A stretch of 60,000 bases of DNA, from positions 12,277,070-12,337,069 of the forward strand of contig NC_064038.1 of assembly GCF_932526225.1 (NCBI RefSeq), read 5' to 3'. The position numbers were made by a program, and so were the translations under genes. Each line of letters opens with the position of its first letter. The stretch's first letter is position 1. Source of the stretch: Nematostella vectensis (taxonomy: Eukaryota; Cnidaria; Anthozoa; Actiniaria; Edwardsiidae). This document shows, in pieces, positions 1 to 13,200 of this stretch. The notes under the pieces are model-generated. The model was not told the DNA's origin. It saw only the letters and a program-made list of their open reading frames with translations, and did no database searches.

Positions 1-1
1 C

Positions 2-1220
2 GTGGCCCCCGCAGGAAAGGCATACGGATACAAGCTGTCAGCAAATGGAGATCTTTTTGGCAATCTTGCTCCTGACCGCACCATCGTGATTGGTCCGAGC
101 GCCCAGGGTATGGCACTTGTGCACCAATTTGACACGGAGTATGTTGTAGTGGCGCGATGCTTGGACTACCAATGTAAGCTTGAATTCCATGACATTAGCG
201 CGGGTGACGAGGTATCAGAGGGGACTATATCAAGGGTTGTACGAACTCCAACCGGCTTGGAATCAGTTCAGAAAGTGACATCAGATCGCCTTGTGTTGAC
301 GTTCTCAAGTGGGACATTCAGTGAGCAGGACGCGATTGAGAGAATAGCAGGTGACTTCGAAGACAGATACTTCCGAATTAAAACACCTGTTTTAAAAATG
401 ACCTTTGGTATCCAAGAAAATTGCCTTTACTTCAAAGTATGGTTCGACTACATCATAGAGCCACGGCGTCTGTTCCCATATGGTAACATGATTTGTGGAG
501 CGCTAAGAAAACGCAGCGTAGAGCAACAATTACTAGAATCGGATATATATTCTCAGGAGCTTGAAAAGATTCACAGCCGAAGCCGGAGATCTCTTCAACA
601 CGGAAACCCTCCTGCATGTTTGAAGGTGTTCCGTGGAAATGCCATTCGGGGCTACCATGAATTTTATTCATACACGCAGTACATACCTGTCTTCATCATC
701 ATAGTCGTATTTGAAGGTGGCGCTGGCGGTTACTACTTTGTGGATTATTACGGAGAGCTCTGCATGAGAGATAAGGTATTCAAGGCTGGTCTAATCCCGG
801 GAGCATGGATAAGCGCACATGCAAGTGCAAGTGCAATAGTGTTTATTGTACAAGCTGGTATATCCATCGAAGCGATCATCCTGGAATCCTACCTTCTCCC
901 AGAGCTGGAAGTCCGTATTGACAAATGGCCCTTGCAAGCTTGTATCTCTCTTAAACTGCGCATGACACCTTTGAAGATCCGTGTATGGCTGTGGTACCGT
1001 CTGCTACTGTGCATTCGAATCAGATGTAAGCGCTGGTGGTGCAGAATCAAGATCGAATGGTGCAGCAAGAAAACCTTCAAGGAGTGGTGGTGGTCTGCTA
1101 GAATGATCGAGAAAACTCTCTTCACGAACTGCCACAAAAATATCGACAAAACACCCCCCACAACAGGATCTTGCGTAGCAAGACAGGCAGGGGATAAAAA
1201 GTACTTTGTTCAATGGCAAG
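2..1220 (+). CDS. Gene 1 exon 1 in window: N-terminal Trp/Cys/Arg-rich region, possible proprotein-convertase sites, first TPP linker
   Basis: The frame is open from base 2; an AG at 13-14 could be the real acceptor. Near residue 193 the sequence reads HSRSRRS, an RxRR convertase-type site (codons 578-589), and LRKRS lies about 25 residues earlier. A hydrophobic beta-rich stretch follows (GGAGGYYFVDYYGELC, then alternating Ala/Ser/Ile), then an unusual basic and aromatic segment with WLWYRL, CKRWWC and EWWWS. The exon ends after DKTPP and the start of the first FN3-like repeat (YFVQWQ). The donor is gtgagt at 1221, phase 1. I do not recognise the Trp-rich domain. It is not a classical FN3 or Ig fold, and its place before the repeats suggests a separate folded module. 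Confidence 0.75.
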
Positions 1221-4200
1221 GTGAGTTAATGGCTACGAAAACTATGGCGTGTGTTTTGTAAAAATAACAGATAAATTAGATTTCTATGGATGAAAAAAGA
1301 ATACTTTTTAGTAACATCCATATACATGATCTTTCCTGTGAAGCCATATAAAGATGTAAATAAATGTTTTTTTAACCCTTTTTAAAACGCTTAAAAACGT
1401 TTTACCTAAAATTGCTCCTGGGGAAGCTTGATTAAATCTATTATGCTTTGCATACCTATTTGTCGCCAGTAATTTGATAGCATCTGTCACAATGTAAGCC
1501 GCATTTCTTTAAATAAGAGAGTCTATTCATATTCATCGAGATCCCTGGAGCTGTTGTATTAGACTCTGTTGAACTGTTGTATTAGATATTTCTTTTAAAT
1601 TCGAATAAGACGGCAATCAATCTTGCTTTATTGAGAAACTTAATCCTTTTGTTCCTCTCAGGTTTTACGGAAGATACAAGGATACAGTTTTATCGTGTCA
1701 TGATTGGATCCATCCGCGGGTCCGGTGACGATTTTGGTGAAAACGTCGGCTTAGCCTCGAGCAAGGTTGTCCGTAACTTGCCCATAATGCACGGTAGAGA
1801 CGTATTCATCAGCGTAGTGGCTACTAACGGTGCGGGATTGGACAGTCGTTTGGCAATGTGTACGCCATTCAAAGCCAACAGACAGGGTCCTCAAATCAGG
1901 GCGGTAAACGATGGCACTGACCTCGGAAAAGACGTAGACTTCCAATCTAGCGATGATATGCTTGGTACGAACTTTGTATGGAGAAATAAGAATGACGTAG
2001 TTGACGTCAAGTGGGGAATATCAAGCGGAAGTAAATGCACTCTTGATGCGAGTGAGGCTGATATCTACCCGATGACGTCGATGGGTGAATCGCTATCCAT
2101 ACAGACTTCAGGATTATCCCTGACACATGGCCACAAGTATTATACAAGAGTCTACGCTATGAATAAGATTGGGCTGAAGACGTTGATGTGTAGCGATGGA
2201 GTAACGGTAGATAAAACCCCGCCTGTACCTGGATATCTTTACGATGGTGCTGATGATCAGGATGCGGACTATTTGCCTTCCTTGAAGAGAGTTCGTGCGA
2301 AGTACGAGCCATTCAAAGACCCAGAGAGTCCCATTGTGAAGTACGAGTGGAAGGTAGTCGACGTCGATACCGGAACAGATCTCACATCTTTTACCAACAT
2401 ACTTCTGTCTCAAAGAACACCTTTAATGGAGGGACTAAGCCTAGCTCCTGGCACACCGTACAAGATTGTCCTGAAAGGAACGAACGCCGCTGGTCTTACA
2501 GCTGTTACTGAATCAGACGGTTTCAAGGCTGATCAATCTCCACCAAACTGCCAGGAAATCATTGACGTTCAAGACGAGAAGACAAATGTTGATGTGGACT
2601 TTGTAAGAAAGCTAGAGAATATACAAGCGAAGTGGTCATGCACAGACAAAGAAAGTGGAATTGCAAGTCAGGAAATTGCGGTGGGAACATATCCAGGCGG
2701 CGATGATATCAGGAGCTTCAAGGATCAGAGTTTAACGTATTCTGCTGTACTCCCCGACGGAAAAAGATATGCACGCGTGACTAACATTACTGCCGAGCCT
2801 GGCGTCAGATACCACGTCACTGTAAAGGTCGTGAACGGTGCAGGGCTTTGCCAAACTCTTACAACAGATGGAATTCTCATCGATACTACTCCACCATCTG
2901 TAGCGGCACAGTTCATCAAGGACGGACTTTCTGGAAAAGACCAAAACTACACCAAAGAGCGCTTTTCCTATAGCGCCTATTGGAAGCAGGCCTTTGTAGA
3001 CCCCGAGAGCTCCATACATGAGTACCATATGGGAGTTGGTACTGCTCCAGGGCTAATAGACACAATGCCCTTCACTTCCATGGGAGCATCTACCCATGGT
3101 ACCCTCACTGGTCTTTTACTTGAAAGTGGTCAAATTTACTATGTTACTGTAGTTGGCTGTAACGGTGTCGGAATGTGTGTGAACGCCAGCAGTAACGGAG
3201 CAATAGTCGACTTCGTGTCGCCCCATCCTGGTGCCGTCACAACCCCAAATAAATTCCAGTGGATCAAGAAATCAGTATGGGCCCGATGGAACTGGTGTGT
3301 CGCCGATGAGAAGGATTTGGGGGCGCAGAGTAAAGCGAAATGCGCAAACGATAGTTTCTATGATGTTCATACTGGAATCAGCACATTTGGTCTCTCTGTA
3401 AGTACCGTCGGTAGTTCGCAGATGCTTACAGGTTTTAAGGAAGTTGGCAAAGTACGAGCGAGCGGGAGATCCATTGATTTGGAAGACGGTGTGTTCTCCG
3501 TTGTCGTGCAAGCCACGGATAAGGCCGGGATGACAGCGTCAGGCCTTTCCAACACTCTTATCGTAGACAGCACTCCTCCCGTTATCAACCTAGTGCAACA
3601 TGGTTCTGCAGGTCGACCCGAAAGATATGTCAACAAGAACAAGATCACATTCTCGGCGTACTTTGAGATTGAGGACGATCTCTCTAAAGTAGCTTCCTAT
3701 AAAGTATCCGTCGGGAGTTACAGTGGCGCTGACGACGTACTTGGACCACAAACGGTAAATTTGCCCTACGCGCAGTCATATATAGTTGCAAGCTGGATAT
3801 CAGATGCTGAATCGGCTCTGGAGAACGGACGCAAGTATTACATCACAGTCCAGGCAGTCAACAAGGCTGGTTTGATAGGTAGCAAATCATCCGAACCTTT
3901 AATCGCAGACTTCGAACCTCCAAAGAACGTGCTTGTGATGGATGGATGGGGAATGACAGACTCTCAGTACCAAAGTTATACTTCCCTTTTCCGAGCACAC
4001 TGGTTGGGGCTAACTGACTTCTCGGGCGTGCAGAATATTTCGCTTGGACTTTCAAGTATGCCTAATGCTAAAACATGCGATCAACATCCATTAGAGAATG
4101 TGCAAGGGAATGGAAACTACCACGTCCTCTCTGGACTGCATCTGCAATCAGGATCTAAGTACTATGCTTGCATGAAGTTTGTGGATAATGCAAATAACGA

Positions 4201-7200
4201 GGCGATGTTTTTCTCTGACGGTGTATTAGTGGATAGCAGCCCGCCTCTCCCAGGCGTTGTCTCTGATGGAAGACCAGATAAGGATATCCAAGTGCAAATA
4301 GAAAGCTCAATTTTACGTGCGTCCTGGTCAAATTTTACGGAAAAGGAGACGGACATCGTGAAGTACAGTTTGGCTTTTGGTTCATACCCTGGGAAGGAGG
4401 ATATCCAGGAATTCACAGACGTCGGCCAGGTGACAAGTGCCGCCAGTTCAAAGCTCAAAGTTCCAGAGTTAAGCAGCGGACAGCGTTACTACGCAACTGT
4501 GATAGCGTACAACAATCTTGGTATTCCTAGTGTCGGAGTCTCATCAGATGGTGTACTTGTTGACTTTACGCCCCCCGTATTCACAACGGCAGCAAGTGAT
4601 GGTGAAACCTTAGGAATAGACGAGGACTATACAGGTGGTGCTGGTCTAAAGGTCACATGGACTTGTGAGGATAAGGAGACTGGGCTCCAGTCTGTGGAAG
4701 TCGGATTTGGATTCCAACCTGGAAAGGCAGACGTCATGAATTTCACTGAAGTGCCAGTTTCAGAGACTACGTTTTCCTTTTCCACAAATCTTCGCGCAGG
4801 CTATCGGTATTTTGCGACTGTCAGATGCATCAACAAGGTCGGTCTGAAATCCACCTCTTCGTCCGATGGTGTTACATATGACATTACGCCACCTAAAGGC
4901 CTTTCCATTGATGATCTAGATTACCAAGCCTCAACTAGGGATATCGTGGTAGCATGGAAGTTTAAAGATGTTGAAAGCGGCTTACGTGAATATCATGTGC
5001 TGCTTGAAGATGCTGTCGCCAAATCCCAGCAAGGCCCATATACGTTCAACAGCTCGTCATCTTCTGTGACCGTGCACCTGCAATCCCCTCTCATTCCTGG
5101 CCATAAATACGTTATAAACGTGACAGGAGTTAACAATGTCGGGCTCTCAGCATCGCTAGTGTCAGATGGATTTGTGGTAGATATAACGCCCGCTACATGC
5201 TCAAACGTTTGGAATGGGATGGACTTATTGAAAGAGATTCGCTACGTGCCTAAAACTGCTCGTCTTGTCGTCTCATGGGACTGTTACGACAATGAATCAC
5301 AGATAAAAGGCTTCAGATTTGCTGTCAAAGATGCCACCAATAATACTTTTGTGCTACCATTCCACAAGCTGAAGTCTACTTTCAATGCTACCGGGAACAC
5401 AATTCTTACCGGGAACGGCAAGTGGATCCCCGAGTATACTGAGGGCCATTCCTATGTCATCGGGATCGAGATTCTAAATGCTGTTAGCCTAAAAGCAGTG
5501 TTCTGGACGAAGCCAGTCATTGTTGACAGCTCCCCGCCTGTATTCAAGAACCTTCGCCTTAAATTCAGCCCAGCCATGGAATCACTCACTGCTCAATGGA
5601 GCCTTGAGGATAGCGAGAGTGGAGTAATGGCACTCAAATGGGGACTCGGAAGAACCCCCCAGCAGACTGACGTCTCCAGCCTCAAAGCACTACCCCCAGC
5701 CACAAGAACCATCACTGTTAACAGCTCACTGGTAGTACTTGAACTCGGTAAGACATACTTCCTTTCCTTAGAAGCGACAAATAACGCTGGTCTTACAAGC
5801 CGGGCAGTGTCCAATGGAGTAGTGATCGACCGCACTAAGCCAAACGCTGGTGTCGTAACGGCACAATATGTCCTTCCATTTGATTACGACAGAAGCAAGA
5901 ACACCGTTCCAAGAACTTCGTTCCCCGTTTCTTGGACAGGATTTATCGACCAAGAAAGTGGTATTGCAGGCTATAGCTGGGCGATCGGAACCAGCATGCT
6001 GTCAACTCAATCTCTTAGCAATAGGTACTACACACGAGTCCCTGCAGGCTCCGTGGGCGGTGTTATAATTTCTAATTTCACCGTAACAGGAAACGTCACT
6101 TACTACGTCTGCGTGCGAGCAACTAACGGTGCCGGTCTCGAGAGGACTGACTGCTCACCGGGTATAACCGTTATCCTGGGTAAATTCTCAGCGGGAATTG
6201 TAAAGGACGGACCTAGTAAACTCCTGAAAGACAGCGACTTTCAGTTGGATGATCATGCCCTTTGGGTGCACTGGGACGGTTTTAAGGACCCTGTTTATGG
6301 AATAAGCAGTTACGAATGGTGTATTGGTGTCACGCAGCCGTCACCTAAGCAGTATAACATTTGTAAGTGGCCATACATGAGGCTAGATCGCATCGTCAAC
6401 AAAGCTCATCGTTTCCACAACCTGACACTTAACCACGGTACAACCTACTACGCCACGGTAAAGGCCAAAAACTCCCGCGGTGAAAGTGTGAGAGCGACTT
6501 CTGATGGCGTCCTTGTCGACAGAAGTCCACCAATTGGTGGGGCAATCAAAATAGCACCCACAGTTGGTACAGAGACTTTGTATATGACGTCACTTGCTGC
6601 TCCCACGATTACTTGGACAATGGAGGATGAAGAGAGCGGTATGGATTACTTTAGGATCGGTGTTGGAGAGTTTCCATTGCAAGACAACCTCTTGAAGTTT
6701 ACCCGTGTTAGCGGCCTGGATCGCTCTGTTGACCTTGACGACCTGAATTTTACAACCACTCAAGGACAATCCTTCTATGTCACCCTTACCGGGTACAATA
6801 TGCTGGGACTGGAGACGACTCTTACGTCACAAGAGGTTGTAGTGGATCTGACGCCGCCGGAAGTAGGCGAAGTGCTTGACGGAAATGAGGACCAGGACAA
6901 AGATTATCAAATGACAAGTGCGGCGATATCTGCGCACTGGCGGGGATTTAAAGACGCTCAGAGTGACATACTTGAGTATCAGTGGTGCGTGGGAACAGGC
7001 CAAGGTAATTATCGCGTATTTGAATATAGTAAAGTCGTAACATTAGCATCCCAATGAAAGCCAACGATAATGGTGGTAGTAATATCGTGCATATTCTTAG
7101 AAAATATCAAGGCAATAAAGAATCTTAATGCTATATAGATAAAGATAGCGACTATCGTGTTGGTAATCATAGCGATGACTACGACAACAATAGCGTTGAT

Positions 7201-10200
7201 GGTTAATTTATTGGAGATAGCAAGGATAGTAGGGATGGTAACCGTTGTGTTATGATAATTCCAAATAATTATTGCAGTTATTTAATTTTAACACGAGTTT
7301 GATAACGATGTATATTTCCTTGCCAGAAGCTAAGGCTTTTATTATGTTTTTTTGTTCTCCAATTTAATTCTTATAGGCGTTTGCAACGTCGTCGGACTCA
7401 CATCGGTTGGGCTCAAAACATCAGCCAAAGCCGTAGTCTCTCTCGAGGATGGTACTCGCTACTTCGTCACGGTCCTGGCGACCAACTCAGCAGGTCTCAA
7501 AACGACGTCATACTCTGATGGCGTCACCATCGACGACACTTCACCTATCGCCGGAGATGTGAAATTTGATACGCCAATAATGGCTAAAAACATTTCTCTT
7601 CAAAGTGATAACCGGAAGATCAAGGTGACTTGGGATAAGTTTGAGGATAAAGAGAGTGGTATCGAGAAGCTTGAATGGTGTGTTGGAAATTCCAGCGGAG
7701 AATGTAATATTGTGGACCTTACGGCTGTCTCTGCAGACGATGTTACCCTCGAACATTACTTTAATGTTCCGATCACTGCGGGTTCTAGCCTATTTGTAAC
7801 GCTTGTCGCCTCAAATGGTGCTGGAGGTAAAACAAATGTCAGTTCAAACGAGTTGCTAGTTGACTCCACCAAGCCTACAATTGGTGGTGTAACCGTAGGT
7901 AACACAGGCTCTAAGACTTACCTTAAGAAGGACGAGGCTCTGAAGGCAGACTGGGGTGGATTTGAAGATCCAGAAAGCGGCATGCACCACTATGAAGTCG
8001 CTGCTTGCATGGCCAATTCGCCGCAACAGTGCATAACATCGTTTATAAATGTAGGGCTAGATACGTCTCTCAACAACGACGGACTAGACTTGAAACCTGG
8101 CATTACCTATATCCTAGTAGTGCGGGCTTTCAACAAAGTCATCATGTACAGCGAAGCCACGTCAAACCTTTTCATGCTCGCCGACCAACCACCGATACCA
8201 GGTAATGTCTTTGATGGTGACAAGATTGGTAGAGATATCTCCATACAGAGCTCCACGTCAACAATGACGGCCAACTGGCAGCCGTTTACTGATAGTACCT
8301 CACGGATTGCCATGTATCAGGTGTGCGTCGGAGACAAGCCTTCCTTGTGCAACATAGCCCCCTTCCGGACCGTCCACTCAGCACTTCAAGCTGCAGTATC
8401 GGGCCTGAGTCTTGCTCATAAGAAAACATACTACGTCACAGTACAAGCAACTAATGAGGCCGGGTACACCGAGACTGCTACGTCAAATGGCGTCACCATT
8501 GATGCCACACCTCCCGTGGGGGGTATTGTGAGGGACGGGCTGCTTGCTGATGATATTAATTTCCAGGCCTCTGACTCGTTCATTGCGGCGAACTGGGATG
8601 CGTTCACCGACCCAGAGACTGGGGTCGACAGGTACATCTGGTGCGCTGGCACCATGCGAGGCTCGTGTGACGTCATCGGAGAGAGAGTGGTTCGAGATAG
8701 AACAGCAGTAAATATACAGATATCACCACCTCTGAGCTCTGGGATACCTGTGTACGTGACGGTCAGTGCTGTAAATGGGGCTGGGGCGAGAACGTCTTTA
8801 CACTCAGATGGAGTTACAATTGACACGACTCCTCCCGTCATAACAAAGGTAAAAATTGCATAAAGAAATCTCAATTCTAAAAATAATCAACAAAATCAAA
8901 GTTTTATACCTTTTTTATTAAATTGAATCAAGAATCTCGCTTTGGCTTTGCTAAATCAACTGAGGGAATTGGATGATTTCCCTCACTTCATATTTTGCTA
9001 GGATGACAAAATTGCGGCTCACAAAAACCAATATTTTGGTTTACTTGAGAAAGAAGTAACATTCATTCTTATTTACGAGAGACGATAAGTTTTTTTCTCC
9101 CAAAAGCTACCTCCTGCGGCGCTCCTGTTTTTTTTTTTTTTTTCAATAAAATAAATATAAACGCCTGTAAACTCTAGACCACCTACCTTGTGATTGAATG
9201 AACAGTTTAGAAATATATTATCCATAAAGCGAAATGACAAAACAGGTCAAGGTTTTTAGTCAATTGAATATTGCCAATAAACTTTTTCGTGTTTTCTCTG
9301 ACAGGTGCTAGATCTTCAGAGGAACGACACTCTTGAGGATACCGACTATCTGACCTCAGCTATCGAATACTGCGCTACATGGGTCAGCGGTGACGACGAG
9401 GCGGGGATTCTTAGAAGTGAGTTGTCCGTCTGCTCGACTCTCAACCCTAACGACTGTCTCGTCAAGTCAAATGATGTCGGAAATCGGACGCTCGTCTGTG
9501 TCTCGAATCTCGAATTTGTCGAAGGTGTCAAGTATACCACAACTATCCGAATCACCAACAACGTTGGACTAACAGCGACAAAAAGCTCCGATGGATTCAT
9601 TCTGGACACGACTCCGCCAATCATGGGAGACGTTGAGCACACTGAGACCGAGTCCGACCCGCGAGAGCGATCCTCAAGGCGTTTCACGAGTTCCGGTGTG
9701 TCGGTGAAATGGCGCGGCTTCTGGGACAAGGAGAGCGCGGTCGAGAAGTACCATGTGTGCCTTGGAACAAGGCAAGAGACCTGTGATGTCACAAACTACA
9801 CAACTGTTGAAGGTAAATGAGCTAGGTCTTGAATTTACAGAATAAATCTAAGGGAGAGTCAGCGAAAAGTCACAAAGGAGTCAAGAGAGTCACAAAAGTC
9901 TAATGTAACAGGCCTATGAGGGGTACAGTTTAGTAACGAAAAACATTTAGACTTACAGTTGTCCATTTTATGAAGATTTTACTAAAATTGCCTTATCGTT
10001 AAGGACATGTGACATTTCTCATATGAGTATCCGTTTGTGATAGGTGTGATGTCTTATTCGTTCGTGGGTTTGACGCTGAGCCACAACACCAAGTACTTCG
10101 TTTCTGTCGAGGCCGAAAACAGCGCGGGGCTACGGAGTCCAGCAGTGTCTTCAGACGGAGTCCTGTTTGATGATACAGGTAAGGCTCATTTGAACACAGG

Positions 10201-13200
10201 GAAGGGCTTTTGTTAGCAACAAGACACGATCAGATAGAGAGGTGAAAGACAAAGATACTGAGACTGTGATATTATGGAAGCTTTTACAATAATCAAGGAA
10301 AATATAAGTAGATAGATGTAAAGTATAAATCGGACTCAATCTCTTATATAGATAGATACAAAACGCGTAAAGTATAAAACTGGCCTGGAAACAATTATAA
10401 ATTTTGGGTCCGCTATATAATTTCACACCATTTCAAAAACGTATAACGAACGCACTTCAAGAAGTGTTTTGACAGATACATATTCGCCGTTTTACAACAA
10501 ACCAAGGCCAGTAAACTCCAAATTGCACGGTTTTCCGAGAACGTGAACGTTCATCTCCCCGATCTATGTTATTACTATTGAAAGGTCCTTTGTCTTATTT
10601 CATTTGCTTTTGGGTGAGATGTTTGAGCAGTGCCTGTGCTTTCGGTTTGGATTTAAACACGAACCCGCGCTATAAAAGGGATCGCTCCGTCCCCTTCTTC
10701 GCAAGCTCTCGAGCAAGTCGTCGGACCTCTGTATACCGCTGGAAGAAAACGTGCTAAAAATATAGCCTTACGAAAAGCTACGACAACGTACAAAAGAGTG
10801 TTTAAAAGCTATAAGGAATATTCGGGAAAGTGTTTGGAGTCCATTCTCTACAAAAACAAAAAAACAAAAAAGGGCAAAAATTGTACTTGAGAAATCAAAC
10901 ACAGCAATAAAATAACAAAATTCAAAAACAGCGCGCGCGCTCTTTTAAAATGGCGTCATTATAGTGCGCGCGAGTACAAACAACAAATTTGAAATATTAA
11001 TCGCTTCAAACCTATCTATTCCTCGCTATTTTTCGTTCTGTTTCAACAAACAGCTGTTGATAAAGCTATGTTTGCTTCTATAGTGTGTTATCGGCCACTC
11101 TAGAACTTTATTGTAGCATTTTGGTCTCTCACACGGAGCTCTGCACTCAGTGATGTCAAATGACGGGTGACAGCTTGCTTTAGGCAAGTCCCTTTTATAG
11201 CGCGCGTTAGTGTTTAAGGGCGAATGCAGTCCTCTTTCCCGTCTTCTTGCCCCCGTCGTCGTTCTCTCCCAAGGTCCCTTATGATAATACTAAATACCTG
11301 TCTTACCCTGTTTGCTCACGCTACAGCCCCGTTGTCTTCGTCTGTTATATATGACGGCAACGTGGAAGGCGATGACATCGATTACCAGCGATCAGACCGT
11401 GAGATCAGCGCAAATTGGAAGCCATTTGAAGACCCTGAAAGCGACATCACGAAGGTCACTTGGTGTGCTGGTAGCCTACCAGGTCACTGTGACGTCATCT
11501 CATCTACAAAACTTCTAACCTTTGCAACAGCCGTCCACGAGGTTCTTGACACGCCAATGGCCAACGGTCAGCGGTATTATGTCACAGTCATTGCCACCAA
11601 CGGGGCAGGGGAAGAGACAAGGGTAACATCTGACGGCGTTACTATAGATACCACTCCACCAACCACAGGCGTCGTCTTGGACGGTAATCAAGACAGTGAT
11701 GTTGAATATGTACTTGGTGATAGTAATATTGAAGGTCACTGGAAGAGCTTTGTGGATGCAGAGAGCGGCATTAAGTCATACGAAGTAGCGATCTGCGAGG
11801 CAAAAGATATTCTCAACTGTCCACAGCTCTATATGTCCGTGAATTTGGCGACAAACTTCAGTGTTACAGGTATCTATAGGGTCGTAGCCAAGGGGCAGGG
11901 GTAGGGTGTCGAAAACTGGTAACATGTTTTTATATCTTCTACCACGTGACTAAAATTGCAGCCATATGTGCTGCCATATTTGCAGCGTCCTGACTTTAGA
12001 AGTGCTTTTGTATTTTACTTCTTTATCCATCTATCAGATTTGATTAATTAATATAGATTATCTGTTATTTTGTTCATCCACAATGTGGCAATGTGGAGAA
12101 GATTGAAAAAAATAATCATAAGATAATTAAGTATTTTGTCAGTTTTCAGGGCATAACCATTTTTTAAAGTTTATAAACTATCGTTTTACTCGTTTTTATC
12201 GTTTAAATTACTTGATAAATCAGCTTACTCGATAAATTCCTTACAAGAAATCTGCATGCACATGCAAACGACAGCCATTGATTGATATGGTGGAGGGAGA
12301 GGAGGTACCTTCCCTCTACAAATATTGGTCTTATCAGACCATTAAGGTATGTTGATGAAATGCTAAACCCGTCAAATGTGTCCGAATTGCAGGAATTGAC
12401 CTCGACAGTGGCATGATGTACATTATCAAAGTACGCGCAACAAACATGGCAGGTCTTCAGAGCGAGGCGCAATCCAATGGATTTACAATAGACTTCAGTG
12501 CCCCTGTTGCGCGCTCTGCCTGGGTAGGACTGGGGATGACAGAAGAAAAGTACTCAGACTCTGACCATCTCAACGCCAGGTATGTCACATTGTGGTGGTC
12601 AAGTGATATGGTAATTTGTCTGCAGCCTTGGGCGCCTTGCCAAGGGTAATGTTCAATTACCCTAGACATAATCATATATAGCTAAATTATATAGTGCCAA
12701 TTTCTTGCGGTTAATGGCCAAATAACCTAAAACACAAAGAAAAATGAATGTTTGGTATAATAAGGATAGTGTCCCAACCTTAGCGTTCCAAACGTGCATT
12801 TGTTGATAACACATCCATTCATTGCATTGGCGTGCAATCCACATGTAATCCATACCATATTCCCTTCCCTATCCCCAGATGGCTCCAGTTCTCTGATGAC
12901 GAGAGTGGCATAGCTTATTACGAAGTTTGCGTCGGTATCCCATCAAGTGACTGCAACGTGACTGACTTCCTCAATGTCGGACTAACAACGAACTACACCA
13001 TCACCGGTCTTGGCCTCACCAACGGGCACATGTACCACGTGACCGTGCGAGGAACCAATCGCGTTGGTCAGACGGCTCAGGTGACAACCAAGGCTGTTTT
13101 GGTTGATGTAACAGCACCAGAAGTAATTGATCCCGTTTACAATAACACCAACTCGTCAAACAACCCAAGCCCCTATGTTAGATTTAGCTGCACAGAGGAG

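Noticed and set aside
10566-10757. 63-residue plus-strand frame in a gene 1 intron
   Set aside because: It crosses the inverted-repeat element border and has no domain or splice support.
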